From Romboutsia_E sp900604535 (GTDB taxonomy: Bacteria; Bacillota; Clostridia; Peptostreptococcales; Peptostreptococcaceae): DNA of 64,000 nt. How positions within the stretch are numbered: position 1 is the first letter of the stretch; every line of letters begins with the position of its first letter. A program made the position numbers and the translations under genes. Below are positions 17,291-26,197 of this stretch, piece by piece. The notes under the pieces were generated by a model. It was given only the letters and a program-made list of their open reading frames with translations, was not told where the DNA came from and searched no databases. Location of the stretch: contig NZ_UWOT01000002.1 in the NCBI RefSeq assembly GCF_900604535.1, forward strand, positions 124,001 through 188,000. Direction: 5' to 3'.

Positions 17291-18154
17291 TTTTTCTAAA
17301 TAATGATTTTGTTTTATGTACTGTTTTGGTGTTACACCTCGGTGCTTTTTAAAAGTTTTTATAAAATAACTACTATCATTAAATCCACAATTTAAAGCAA
17401 TTTCAGTTATAGAGTAATCAGTTGTAAGAAGTTGTTCGCAAGCACTTTCTATTCTATAATAATTTAAATATTCAATAGGTGTTTTATTAGTCATCTCATG
17501 AAAGAATTTACAAAAATATTTAGGAGTCATACCTGCAGCTCTTGATAAATCATCAAGAGTAAGAGGACTGCTATATTCACTTTCTATTAATGATAATACA
17601 TTTTTAAAATGAAGTATTCTTTCTTCAGTTCTCTTATTACTTTTATTTTTATTTTTATATAATTTATATTTTAATATTATACCTATTAAATAATATAAAG
17701 AGCCTTGTGTAATAAATTCATATCCTACATTTTCATCTTTCATTGATTTAAATAATCCATCACAACAAGACCTTAATTCATCACAATTGCTTTTTAATAT
17801 AGGTCCGATGATTTTTTTTTGATTTATTATATCTTGGATTTGTTTTGTACAAGTATGATTTTCTTTTAATAAAACCTTCATATCAAATACAATGCATTCA
17901 TAAATACAGTTATTTGGAGTTCCACCATGAAACATGCCTTCGTGAATAAAAATTATATCATCTTTTTTTGCTAGTATATTTTCATCATTAATTATTAATG
18001 AAAATTCGCCTTTTAAGATTCTTATTATTTCACACTCCGTATGCCAATGATAAGGCATATTATACCTAGGATGAGATGGGGTAACATGATAAAATTCAAT
18101 TGGAAAATCAAAAGTACCGTGTTGCTTTTTTTCTTTATAATCAAAGTATTTCAT
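17288..18154 (-). CDS. AraC family transcriptional regulator, probable fucose operon activator
   Basis: 288 residues. An N-terminal cupin sensor (YHWHTECEIIRILKGEFSLIIND, IFIHEGMFHGG) binds a ligand, and a C-terminal AraC domain has two helix-turn-helix units (LTLDDLSRAAGMTPKYFCKFFHEMT and YSITEIALNCGFNDSSYFIKTFKKHRGVTPKQY). It is divergent from fucI across a 187-base region and lies between fucO and fucI, so L-fucose or fuculose-1-phosphate is the likely effector. The effector and activator role are inferences from context. Confidence 0.85.
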   Translation of the reverse strand: MKYFDYKEKKQHGTFDFPIEFYHVTPSHPRYNMPYHWHTECEIIRILKGEFSLIINDENILAKKDDIIFIHEGMFHGGTPNNCIYECIVFDMKVLLKENHTCTKQIQDIINQKKIIGPILKSNCDELRSCCDGLFKSMKDENVGYEFITQGSLYYLIGIILKYKLYKNKNKSNKRTEERILHFKNVLSLIESEYSSPLTLDDLSRAAGMTPKYFCKFFHEMTNKTPIEYLNYYRIESACEQLLTTDYSITEIALNCGFNDSSYFIKTFKKHRGVTPKQYIKQNHYLEK

Positions 18155-18212
18155 AAGACTATCCCCCTAATATAAAAAGTGAATATTATTATATTTTTAA
18201 ACCATTATATCA

Positions 18213-18229
18213 CAAGAAAACGTTTCTTG
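18213..18229. promoter_or_regulatory. cre-like catabolite control site in the fuc divergent promoter region
   Basis: CAAGAAAACGTTTCTTG is nearly palindromic around ACGT and resembles the CcpA operator (TGWAANCGNTNWCA) in its core. Its position between the AraC gene and fucI fits glucose repression of fucose use. The match is partial at the edges. Confidence 0.55.
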
Positions 18230-18341
18230 GGATGCGTATAATTAAAGTATAAAAGGTAAGAAAAAAAGAAAAAGTCTTACTTTTTAAACTAAAAAAAGAA
18301 AATTATAAAATATATTATAAAAATATAAGGGGGATAAAAAA

Positions 18342-20135
18342 ATGGCAAAAAGTAGATTAGTAGGAGGATACCCAGTAATAGGGATAAGACCAACAATTGA
18401 TGCAAGAAAAGGAGTTTTAGATGTAAGAGGTTCTCTTGAAGAACAAACAATGAATATGGCTAAATCAGCTGCTAAATTATTTGAAGAAAACTTAAAATAC
18501 TCTAATGGTGAACCAGTTAAAGTTGTTATAGCAGACACTACAATAGGTAGAGTTCCAGAATCAGCAGCATGCCAAGAAAAATTTAGAAAAGAAGGCGTAG
18601 ATATAACTCTTACAGTAACACCATGTTGGTGCTATGGATCAGAAACAATGGATATGGATCCTACAACTATAAAGGGAGTATGGGGATTCAATGGAACTGA
18701 AAGACCAGGAGCTGTTTATTTAGCATCAGTTTTAGCAACTCATGCACAAAAAGGTCTTCCAGCATTCGGTATATATGGTCATGATGTTCAAGATGCAGAT
18801 GCAACAGAAATTCCAGAAGATGTTAAAGAAAAATTATTAAGATTTGGTAGAGCATCAGTAGCAGCAGCTTCTATGAGAGGAAAATCTTATTTACAAATAG
18901 GTTCTATATGTATGGGAATAGGTGGATCTATAATAGATTCTGCTTTTATAGAAGAATACTTAGGAATGAGAGTTGAATCAGTTGATGAAACTGAAGTAAT
19001 AAGAAGAATGACTGAAGAAATATATGATAAGGATGAATATGAAAGAGCATTAAAATGGACTAAAGAGAAGTGTATAGAAGGATTTGATAAAAATCCAGAG
19101 CATGTTCAAAAAACTCGTGAACAAAAAGATGCAGATTGGGAATTTGTTGTTAAAATGATGTGCATAATAAAAGACTTAATGAATGGAAATGAAAACTTAC
19201 CAGAGGGGTGTGAAGAAGAAAAATTAGGTCACAATGCAATAGCTGCAGGATTCCAAGGTCAAAGACAATGGACTGATTTCTATCCAAACTGTGACTTCCC
19301 AGAAGCACTTCTTAATACTTCATTTGACTGGAATGGAAAAAGGGAACCATATATATTAGCAACTGAAAATGATGTATTAAACGGAATAAGTATGCTATTT
19401 GGAAAACTACTTACTAATACTCCACAAATATTCTCAGATGTTCGTACTTATTGGAGTCCAGAAGCAGTTAAAAAAGCAACAGGATATGAACTAGAAGGTG
19501 TAGCTAAGGAAGCTGATGGGTTTATACATTTAATAAATTCAGGAGCATCTTGCTTAGATGCTTGTGGCCAAGCAAAAGATGAAAATGGAAATGGTGTAAT
19601 GAAAGCTTGGTACGATATAACAGAAGAAGATCAAGAAGCTATATTAAAGTCAACTACATGGAATGCAGCAGATAATGGATACTTTAGAGGTGGTGGATAT
19701 TCTTCAAGATTTTTAACAGAAGCTGAAATGCCAGTAACAATGATGCGTTTAAACTTAGTTAAAGGACTTGGACCTGTTGTTCAATTAGTAGAAGGATATA
19801 CTGTAAAACTTCCAGATGATGTATCTGATAAATTATGGAAGAGAACTGATTATACTTGGCCTTGTACTTGGTTTGCTCCAAGACTTACTGGAAAAGGTGC
19901 ATTTAAATCAGCTTATGATGTAATGAACAACTGGGGAGCTAACCATGGAGCAATAAGTTATGGACATATAGGAGCGGATATAATAACTTTATGCTCTATA
20001 TTAAGAATACCTGTAAGTATGCATAACGTAGATGAAGAAAAAATATTTAGACCAGCTGCATGGAATGCATTTGGTATGGATAAAGAAGGTCAAGACTACA
20101 GAGCTTGTAGTACTTATGGACCAATGTATAAGTAA
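18342..20135 (+). CDS. fucI: L-fucose isomerase
   Basis: 597 residues, the usual length for this enzyme. Interconverts L-fucose and L-fuculose with Mn2+. The N-terminal VGGYPVIGIRPTIDARKGV and VTPCWCYG segments, the AAGFQGQRQWTDFYPN motif, and TENDVLNGISMLFG (with metal-ligand acids) and the SYGHIGADIITLCSILRIP near the C-terminus are typical. First gene of a five-gene operon; fucK follows after 20 bases. The start is fixed by AAGGGGGA. Confidence 0.94.
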   Translation: MAKSRLVGGYPVIGIRPTIDARKGVLDVRGSLEEQTMNMAKSAAKLFEENLKYSNGEPVKVVIADTTIGRVPESAACQEKFRKEGVDITLTVTPCWCYGSETMDMDPTTIKGVWGFNGTERPGAVYLASVLATHAQKGLPAFGIYGHDVQDADATEIPEDVKEKLLRFGRASVAAASMRGKSYLQIGSICMGIGGSIIDSAFIEEYLGMRVESVDETEVIRRMTEEIYDKDEYERALKWTKEKCIEGFDKNPEHVQKTREQKDADWEFVVKMMCIIKDLMNGNENLPEGCEEEKLGHNAIAAGFQGQRQWTDFYPNCDFPEALLNTSFDWNGKREPYILATENDVLNGISMLFGKLLTNTPQIFSDVRTYWSPEAVKKATGYELEGVAKEADGFIHLINSGASCLDACGQAKDENGNGVMKAWYDITEEDQEAILKSTTWNAADNGYFRGGGYSSRFLTEAEMPVTMMRLNLVKGLGPVVQLVEGYTVKLPDDVSDKLWKRTDYTWPCTWFAPRLTGKGAFKSAYDVMNNWGANHGAISYGHIGADIITLCSILRIPVSMHNVDEEKIFRPAAWNAFGMDKEGQDYRACSTYGPMYK

Positions 20136-20155
20136 TATGTGTAGAAGGTGATATC

Positions 20156-21658
20156 ATGAAAATTGAAAATTTAAAAACTCAAGTCTTAGCATTTGACTTT
20201 GGAGCATCTAGTGGAAGATGTATGCTTGGTGTATATGATGGAACAAAAATAAGTATTAAAGAAATACATAGATTTTCTAATGATCCAGTTATTGTTAATG
20301 GAACTATGTATTGGGATGTACTTAGATTGTTCTTTGAAATTAAGCAAAGCCTAATAAAAGCAAAGTCATTTGGAAAAATTCAAAGTATAGGAATTGATAC
20401 ATGGGGTGTTGATTTCGCACTACTTGATGAATATGGAAATATACTTGAAAATCCTGTTCACTATAGAGATGGTAGAACAGCAGGAATGGTTGAGGAAAGT
20501 TTTAAAAAAATATCAAAAGAAGAGTTTTATGATATAACCGGTAATCAATTTATGGAGATAAATACGGCATTTCAATTACTATCATTAAAAGAAAAAAGAT
20601 CACATCTGCTAGAAAGAGCAGATGTGATGCTACTAATGCCTGACTTATTTAATTATTTATTAACAGGTAAGAAGGTTACTGAAAACTCTATAGCATCTAC
20701 AACTCAATTATTTGATGCTAAAAATAGAAATTGGTCTAATAAAGTAATTGATTCATTGGAACTACCTAAAAAAATATTTACAGAAATAGTACCAAGTGGA
20801 ACTATAATAGGAAAAATATCTGAGGATATAAGTGAAGAATTAGGTATAGATATGTGTGATGTTGTTGCTGTAGCAGGACATGATACTCAAAGTGCATTAG
20901 TATCAGCGCCAGCAATGGAAGATGATTTTGTATTTTTAAGTTGTGGAACATGGTCTCTTTTAGGAACGGAGATTGATGAACCTATAATAAATGAAAAATC
21001 AGAACATTATAATATAACTAATGAAGGCGGATATGAAAATAAAGCATCATTTTTAAAAAATATTATAGGTCTTTGGTTAATTCAAGAAAGTAAAAGACAA
21101 TGGGAAAGAGAAGGAAAAGAATATAGCTTTAGTGAGTTAGAAGAGTTAGCGAAAAAAACAAAACCATTTAAATGTTTTATAGATCCAGATGATCCAGTAT
21201 TTGTTCCAGCTGGAAATATTCCAAATAGAATCAAAGAATATTGTATGAAAACAAATCAAGAAGTACCACAAAATGAAGGTGAGATAGTTAGATGTATTAA
21301 TGAAAGTTTGGCACTTAAGTATCGTTATGCACTAGAAGAAATCAAAGACTGTACAAATAAAAATTATAAAACTCTTTATATGCTTGGTGGAGGTATACAA
21401 AGTAAACTTTTATGTCAAATGACTGCAAATGCTTGTGATATTAATGTATCAGCAGGTCCTATAGAAGCTACAGTACTTGGAAATATAGCAATTCAATTGA
21501 TGGCAAGAAATGAAATTAAAGACTTAAAAGAAGCACGCCAAATAATTAAAAATTCACAAGATATAATCAACTATTATCCTACTAATACAAAAGTATGGAA
21601 TGAAAAGTATGATACTTTTAAAGAAATAATTGAAACTAAGGAGGCAGTAAAATGTTAA
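20156..21658 (+). CDS. fucK: L-fuculokinase (FGGY family, rhamnulokinase-like)
   Basis: 500 residues. The FGGY kinase hallmarks are present: phosphate loop FDFGASSGRCMLG near the start, SIGIDTWGVDFALLD with the catalytic aspartate, AGHDTQSAL, and the second ATP site LGGGIQSKLLCQMTAN. By sequence it resembles RhaB as much as FucK, but its operon places it on L-fuculose, making L-fuculose 1-phosphate. Overlaps fucU by seven bases. A perfect 12-bp inverted repeat lies inside the gene (20599-20628). Confidence 0.9.
   Translation: MKIENLKTQVLAFDFGASSGRCMLGVYDGTKISIKEIHRFSNDPVIVNGTMYWDVLRLFFEIKQSLIKAKSFGKIQSIGIDTWGVDFALLDEYGNILENPVHYRDGRTAGMVEESFKKISKEEFYDITGNQFMEINTAFQLLSLKEKRSHLLERADVMLLMPDLFNYLLTGKKVTENSIASTTQLFDAKNRNWSNKVIDSLELPKKIFTEIVPSGTIIGKISEDISEELGIDMCDVVAVAGHDTQSALVSAPAMEDDFVFLSCGTWSLLGTEIDEPIINEKSEHYNITNEGGYENKASFLKNIIGLWLIQESKRQWEREGKEYSFSELEELAKKTKPFKCFIDPDDPVFVPAGNIPNRIKEYCMKTNQEVPQNEGEIVRCINESLALKYRYALEEIKDCTNKNYKTLYMLGGGIQSKLLCQMTANACDINVSAGPIEATVLGNIAIQLMARNEIKDLKEARQIIKNSQDIINYYPTNTKVWNEKYDTFKEIIETKEAVKC
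20599..20628. repeat. Perfect 12-bp inverted repeat inside fucK
   Basis: ATCACATCTGCT at 20599-20610 and AGCAGATGTGAT at 20617-20628 are exact complements with a six-base loop. There is no T run, so it is not a terminator. It encodes RSHLLERADVM, which looks normal for the family region. Possibly an mRNA structure or chance. Confidence 0.7.
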
Positions 21659-22092
21659 AAAATATACCTCAAATTTTATCCCCAGAACTACTAAAGGTTT
21701 TATGTGAAATGGGACATAGTGATCAAATAGTAATATCTGATGGGAATTTTCCAGCTGAAAGCATGGGAAAGGACTGTATAGTAATTCGATGTGATGGTCA
21801 TGGAGTACCAGAGTTGCTAGATGCAATATTAACAGTTTTTCCACTAGATACTTATGTAGAAAAGCCAGTTAATTTAATGGAAGTTATGAAAGGTGATAAT
21901 GTAGAAACTCCTATATGGAATGAATATAAAGATATAATTAAAAAACATGATAGTCGTGGAGAAGATACAGTAGGAACTATAGAAAGATTTAAATTTTATG
22001 ATGAAGCTAAAAAAGCGTATGCAATAATTGCAACAGGTGAAAAAGCTTTATATGCAAATATAATATTACAAAAAGGTGTAGTAGTAGACTAA
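21652..22092 (+). CDS. fucU: L-fucose mutarotase
   Basis: 146 residues, RbsD/FucU fold. Early MGHSDQIVISDGNFPAES contains the conserved histidine and aspartate, and CDGHGVPELLDAIL the second active-site segment. It interconverts alpha- and beta-L-fucose so the isomerase gets its preferred anomer. It starts inside the end of fucK (seven-base overlap, GGAGG just upstream), and fucA follows after 20 bases. Confidence 0.92.
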   Translation: MLKNIPQILSPELLKVLCEMGHSDQIVISDGNFPAESMGKDCIVIRCDGHGVPELLDAILTVFPLDTYVEKPVNLMEVMKGDNVETPIWNEYKDIIKKHDSRGEDTVGTIERFKFYDEAKKAYAIIATGEKALYANIILQKGVVVD

Positions 22093-22112
22093 AATTTAAG
22101 GGGGCAAATTAA

Positions 22113-22817
22113 ATGGAATGTGTAAAAACTTTATCATATATGGAAATAAGAGAACAAATATGCGATGTATGCCATAAAATGTGGCAATTAGGATGGGTTG
22201 CAGCTAATGATGGTAATGTAAGTGTAAAACTAGAAGATGGAACTTTTTTAGCAACTCCAACAGGAATAAGTAAAAGTTTTATAACTCCAGAAAAATTAGT
22301 TCATATAGATGAAAATGGTGAAATACTAGATGGGCCAGAAGGTGCAAAACCATCATCAGAAATAAAGATGCATTTAAGATGTTATAAAGAAAGAGAAGAT
22401 GTAGGGGCAGTAGTTCATGCACATCCACCAACAGCAACAGGATATGCAGTAGCTCACTTAGATATGGATAGATATACTATGATAGAGACAGTAATAGCAA
22501 TAGGATCAATACCAGTAACTCCATATGGAACACCATCTACTTATGAAGTTCCAGATGCAATAGCGCCATATTTACAAGAACATGATGTATTATTACTTGA
22601 AAATCATGGAGCACTTACAGTAGGTTCTGATTTAATAACAGCATATTATAGAATGGAAACATTAGAATTATATGCAAAAATAAGCTTAACAGCACATTTA
22701 TTAGGAGGAGAAAAAGAAATATCAGAAAAGAACATAAATAGATTAATTGGAATGAGAAAAGGATACGGAGTAACAGGAAGACATCCAGGATTTAAGCGTT
22801 ATAGAAATAGAAAATAA
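22113..22817 (+). CDS. fucA: L-fuculose-1-phosphate aldolase (class II)
   Basis: 234 residues. Zinc ligands are in VVHAHPPTATGYAV and the ENHGALTVG segment; the catalytic glutamate is in GAKPSSEIKMHL. GNVSVKL and TPTGISKS bind the phosphate. It splits fuculose 1-phosphate to dihydroxyacetone phosphate and L-lactaldehyde, feeding glycolysis and FucO. At its end GVTGRHPGFKRYRNRK is basic. 44 bases separate it from fucP. Confidence 0.9.
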   Translation: MECVKTLSYMEIREQICDVCHKMWQLGWVAANDGNVSVKLEDGTFLATPTGISKSFITPEKLVHIDENGEILDGPEGAKPSSEIKMHLRCYKEREDVGAVVHAHPPTATGYAVAHLDMDRYTMIETVIAIGSIPVTPYGTPSTYEVPDAIAPYLQEHDVLLLENHGALTVGSDLITAYYRMETLELYAKISLTAHLLGGEKEISEKNINRLIGMRKGYGVTGRHPGFKRYRNRK

Positions 22818-22861
22818 TTAAGGTTAAGTATGCAAAGAGAATATATTAGGGGGGAACTAAA

Positions 22862-24196
22862 ATGGAAGGTAAGTTAAAAAGTTCTGTAGGAAATAAACAA
22901 GATTCAACACCAATTGTTCCAAAAAAATATACAGTACATTTTATAATGCTTGTATCATGTTTTATACTATGGGGATTATTAAATAATATGACAGATAACT
23001 TGGTACCTGCATTTGGTAGAATATTTATGCTAGAGGCTGCAGATGCATCATTAACTCAAGTTGCATTTTATGGTTCGTATGCAGTATTAGCACTTCCAGC
23101 AGCAATACTTATAAAAAAATATTCATATAGAACTGGAGTATTAGTAGGATTAGGCTTATATATAGTAGGGGCTATGGGATATATACCAGCAGCAATATCT
23201 CAAAACTTTAATTTATTTTTAGGTTCAGTATTTGTTTTAGCAGGAGGGTTATCTATATTAGAAACAACTTGCAATCCTTATGTAATATCTCTAGGACCAG
23301 AAGAAACTAGTGTACGTCGTCTTAATCTAGCTCAAGCATTTAACCCATTAGGATCATTAACAGGTATTATAATGGCTAAATATTTTATTTTAAGTAATTT
23401 AAATCCTGCAACTTATGAAGAACGTATAGCTATGAGTCCAGAAGCATTAAGCTCTATTAGAGCTAATGAATTACTATGGGTATGTGTACCATATGTAGGA
23501 TTAGTTGCAATAGCAATAATAATATGGGCATTTTTCAAAAAGCATAAAGATTCAGAAAAGGATACATCAGGGGATCTTAATATAGTAAGTTCAATTGGTA
23601 AATTAGTAAAAATACCTAGATATATATTTGGAGTAATAGCACAATTTTTCTATGTTGGAGTTCAAATAGCTGTATGGACTTGGACTATAGGATATGTAAT
23701 GACTAATCTTGGATTAGATGAAGCTACAGCATCAGGATATTACTTAATAGCTATAATATCATTCATAGTTTGTCGTTGGATATGTACAGCTTTAATGAAA
23801 TATATAGATCCAGCGATAATGATGGCAGTATTTGCAGTCGGAGGTATATTATGTAGCTTAGGAACTATATACTTACCAATAAATCAATCTGTATGGTGTT
23901 TAGTAGCAATTTCAGCTTGTATGTCATTAATGTTCCCAACAATTTATGGTATAGCACTTAAGGACTTAGGAGAAGAAGTTAAGGTTGGAGCAGCAGGTCT
24001 TATAATGGCAATATTAGGAGGTGCAGTTATAACTCCTATAATGGGAAAAATGATAGATACAGGAATGTTATCATCAATAGTACCAGCATACTCAGGAGCT
24101 CAAGCAGCAGTTCGTTCATCATTTTTAATTCCAGTAGTATGTTTTGCAGTAGTATTAATATACTCTATATGTTTTAGAACTAAGAAAAATGCTTAG
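22862..24196 (+). CDS. fucP: L-fucose:proton symporter (MFS)
   Basis: 444 residues with 12 predicted membrane helices in the FucP branch of the major facilitator superfamily. Features: CFILWGLLNNMTDNLVPAF in helix 1 with acidic residues expected for proton coupling, LETTCNPYVISLGPEE in helix 4/5, and LAQAFNPLGSLTG. Last gene of the fuc operon. No clear terminator was found just after it; the T-box promoter starts about 100 bases later. Confidence 0.9.
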   Translation: MEGKLKSSVGNKQDSTPIVPKKYTVHFIMLVSCFILWGLLNNMTDNLVPAFGRIFMLEAADASLTQVAFYGSYAVLALPAAILIKKYSYRTGVLVGLGLYIVGAMGYIPAAISQNFNLFLGSVFVLAGGLSILETTCNPYVISLGPEETSVRRLNLAQAFNPLGSLTGIIMAKYFILSNLNPATYEERIAMSPEALSSIRANELLWVCVPYVGLVAIAIIIWAFFKKHKDSEKDTSGDLNIVSSIGKLVKIPRYIFGVIAQFFYVGVQIAVWTWTIGYVMTNLGLDEATASGYYLIAIISFIVCRWICTALMKYIDPAIMMAVFAVGGILCSLGTIYLPINQSVWCLVAISACMSLMFPTIYGIALKDLGEEVKVGAAGLIMAILGGAVITPIMGKMIDTGMLSSIVPAYSGAQAAVRSSFLIPVVCFAVVLIYSICFRTKKNA

Positions 24197-24302
24197 AAAA
24201 ATATAAATAAAAATTACTATAGAAATTATTATAGTATCAAGAATAACATTATACTTAATTATAATATTTAGAAAATATTTAAAATTAATTAAATAAAAAA
24301 TA

Positions 24303-24332
24303 TTGACATAAAAATAAATATAATAGTATAAT
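24303..24332 (+). promoter_or_regulatory. Promoter of the T-box leader
   Basis: TTGACA at 24303-24308, an 18-base spacer and TATAAT at 24327-24332, consensus sigma-A boxes. A partial cre-like string (AAACGATAACA) lies just downstream near 24340. Confidence 0.75.
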
Positions 24333-24351
24333 TGAAAAAAACGATAACAAA

Positions 24352-24580
24352 ATTCTATGAAAAAGAGAGTAGCATAATTTAATTTTATAGAGAGCATAGG
24401 ATGGTGGAAGCTATGCATTGAGGGTTATGTGAAAAGAGCTTTGGAGAAGACTGCAGGAAAATTGAGTATGGCAGTAGGTGTTCTCGCCTTAAGAGATTGA
24501 GTGGGTAAGTTTTTTACCAATAAGAGTGGTAACGCGGAGATAGTTCGCCTCTTGGATTTTATTCCAAGGGGCTTTTTTTA
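24352..24580 (+). ncRNA. T-box leader, apparent arginine (AGA) specifier
   Basis: Stem I shows AGTA (24368-24371), a GGTGGAAGC distal loop and, on the 3' side, GAAA followed by AGA (24435-24437) and a purine. Aligning this block with the glyQS leader puts AGA in the specifier position, an arginine codon. The T-box itself, AATAAGAGTGGTAACGCGG at 24519-24537, matches the antiterminator consensus apart from two bases. A terminator stem at 24547-24580 follows. It would raise expression of the YfcC/ArcD-type transporter when uncharged tRNA-Arg accumulates. Family call is secure; the specifier is a hand alignment. Confidence 0.88.
24547..24580 (+). terminator. First T-box terminator
   Basis: GCCTCTTGGA pairs with TCCAAGGGGC, followed by seven Ts. 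The 5' arm can instead pair within the T-box antiterminator. Confidence 0.88.
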
Positions 24581-24614
24581 TTAAAATATTTCTATGTTAT
24601 TATTCTTATATTGA

Positions 24615-24690
24615 TATTTATATAAACTTACCAATAAGAGTGGTACCGCGGAAACTCGCCTCTTAGCATAATTGCTAAGAGGCTTTTTTT
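24615..24690 (+). ncRNA. Second antiterminator/terminator unit of the T-box leader
   Basis: A second AATAAGAGTGGTACCGCGG (24633-24651) followed by a GCCTCTTAGCA / TGCTAAGAGGC terminator with a T run (24658-24690). It has no stem I of its own. It copies only the tRNA acceptor-end-binding domain and its terminator, so the leader has two terminators in series. The stretch 24581-24614 in between has no other signal. Confidence 0.82.
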
Positions 24691-24744
24691 ATGATAAGTT
24701 TGGCCAACTATCATATGAAATTATAACTGAAATGGAGAAAGAGT

Positions 24745-26175
24745 ATGGAACTATCAAAAATAAAACAACAAAAGAATAGCAAAATAGATAAAAAAGGTAT
24801 AAAAGTACCACATACATTAGTAATTATTGCATCAATTATTATGATCGTATCTATAGCAACTTATTTTATACCAGGTGGAAAATATGAAACAGTAATAAAT
24901 GAAGCTGGAAAATATATAGTAGTAGATGGATCATTTAAATATATTGAAAGTCAGCCACAAAATTTATTTAAAATTTTACAAGCACCTATACAAGGGATTA
25001 TAGATGGAGCAGAAATTATAGCATTTTTATTTATTATAGGAGGCGCATTTAATTTAATAGCTGAAACTAGAGCTATTGACTTTGGAATAGTCAGAATAGT
25101 TAATTTATTTAAGGGTAAAGAGATTTTATTATTACCAATTATCATATTTTCATTTTCATTAGGAGGAGCTACATTTGGAATGAGTGAAGAGTCAGTTGCA
25201 TTTATATCAATTTTAGCACCTCTAACATTAGCATTAGGATATGATAGTATAGTTGCAGTTGCAATAACTAGTTTAGCTTGTACACTTGGATTTTCATCAG
25301 CAATGCTTAATCCATTTACAGTAGGTATTGCACAGTCTATAGCAGGTATTCAATTATATTCAGGTATAGAATTTCGTACTATTATATGGTTTATGACAAC
25401 TGCTGTAGGAACTGCATTTATAATGGCTTATGCAGTGAAAGTTAAGAAAAATCCAGAAATAAGTACAGTTTATGAAAGTGATCAAGTAAAGCGTAAAAGC
25501 CTACAAAGTTTTGAAGAGAGAAAAGATGATTTTACATTATCTCATAAATTTATATTATTAACTTTTGCAATAGCTATAGGAGTAATAGTATGGGGAGTAT
25601 TAGATAAAGGTTTTTGGATATCAGAAATAGGAGCAGTATTTTTAGCTGTAGGATTTATAAGTGGAGTTCTTGGAAAATTATCTCTAGATCAAATGGCAAA
25701 TGCATTTATTGAAGGTGCAAAGGGAATGATAGGCCCAGCAATTATGATAGGATTTGCTAGAGGAATAATGATAATAGCAGAAAATGCAAATATAATAGAT
25801 ACTATTTTATACAATTTATCTAATATAATAGGAAACTTACCATCTTTACTTGCTGCATATGTAATGTATCCTATACAAATGTTTATAAACTTCTTTATAA
25901 ACTCTGGTTCGGGGCAAGCAGCTTTAACAATGCCAATACTTGCACCATTAGGAGATTTAGTAGGAATATCTCGTCAATTAACAGTTTTAATATATCAATT
26001 AGGGGATGGATTCTCTAATGCAATGTTTCCTACATCAGGAGTACTAATAGCATGCTTAGGTATAGCAGGGGTTCCTTATGGTAAATGGTTAAAATGGATA
26101 ATACCATTACAAATTATATTATTTATATGTTCAATAGGGTTTATAACAATAGCATCATTAATAGGATGGGCTTAA
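24745..26175 (+). CDS. YfcC/ArcD family amino-acid (possibly arginine) transporter
   Basis: 476 residues, about 12 membrane segments. The N-terminal VPHTLVIIASIIMIVSIATYFIPGGKYE and later FSLGGATFGMSEESVAFI, plus FFINSGSGQAALTMPILAPLGDLVGISRQ and GDGFSNAMFPTSG, are typical of the PF03606 YfcC/DcuC/ArcD group. Relatives exchange arginine and ornithine or carry dicarboxylates. Regulation by a T-box with an AGA specifier suggests arginine or an arginine-containing compound. The M20 hydrolase directly downstream may process the imported compound. Confidence 0.85.
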   Translation: MELSKIKQQKNSKIDKKGIKVPHTLVIIASIIMIVSIATYFIPGGKYETVINEAGKYIVVDGSFKYIESQPQNLFKILQAPIQGIIDGAEIIAFLFIIGGAFNLIAETRAIDFGIVRIVNLFKGKEILLLPIIIFSFSLGGATFGMSEESVAFISILAPLTLALGYDSIVAVAITSLACTLGFSSAMLNPFTVGIAQSIAGIQLYSGIEFRTIIWFMTTAVGTAFIMAYAVKVKKNPEISTVYESDQVKRKSLQSFEERKDDFTLSHKFILLTFAIAIGVIVWGVLDKGFWISEIGAVFLAVGFISGVLGKLSLDQMANAFIEGAKGMIGPAIMIGFARGIMIIAENANIIDTILYNLSNIIGNLPSLLAAYVMYPIQMFINFFINSGSGQAALTMPILAPLGDLVGISRQLTVLIYQLGDGFSNAMFPTSGVLIACLGIAGVPYGKWLKWIIPLQIILFICSIGFITIASLIGWA

Positions 26176-26197
26176 AAATATTTTGGAGGGATATAAA

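Noticed and set aside
24155..24418. Minus-strand frame of 87 codons
   Set aside because: It overlaps the T-box promoter and stem I and is very Ile/Tyr/Phe-rich, as in AT-rich noncoding sequence.
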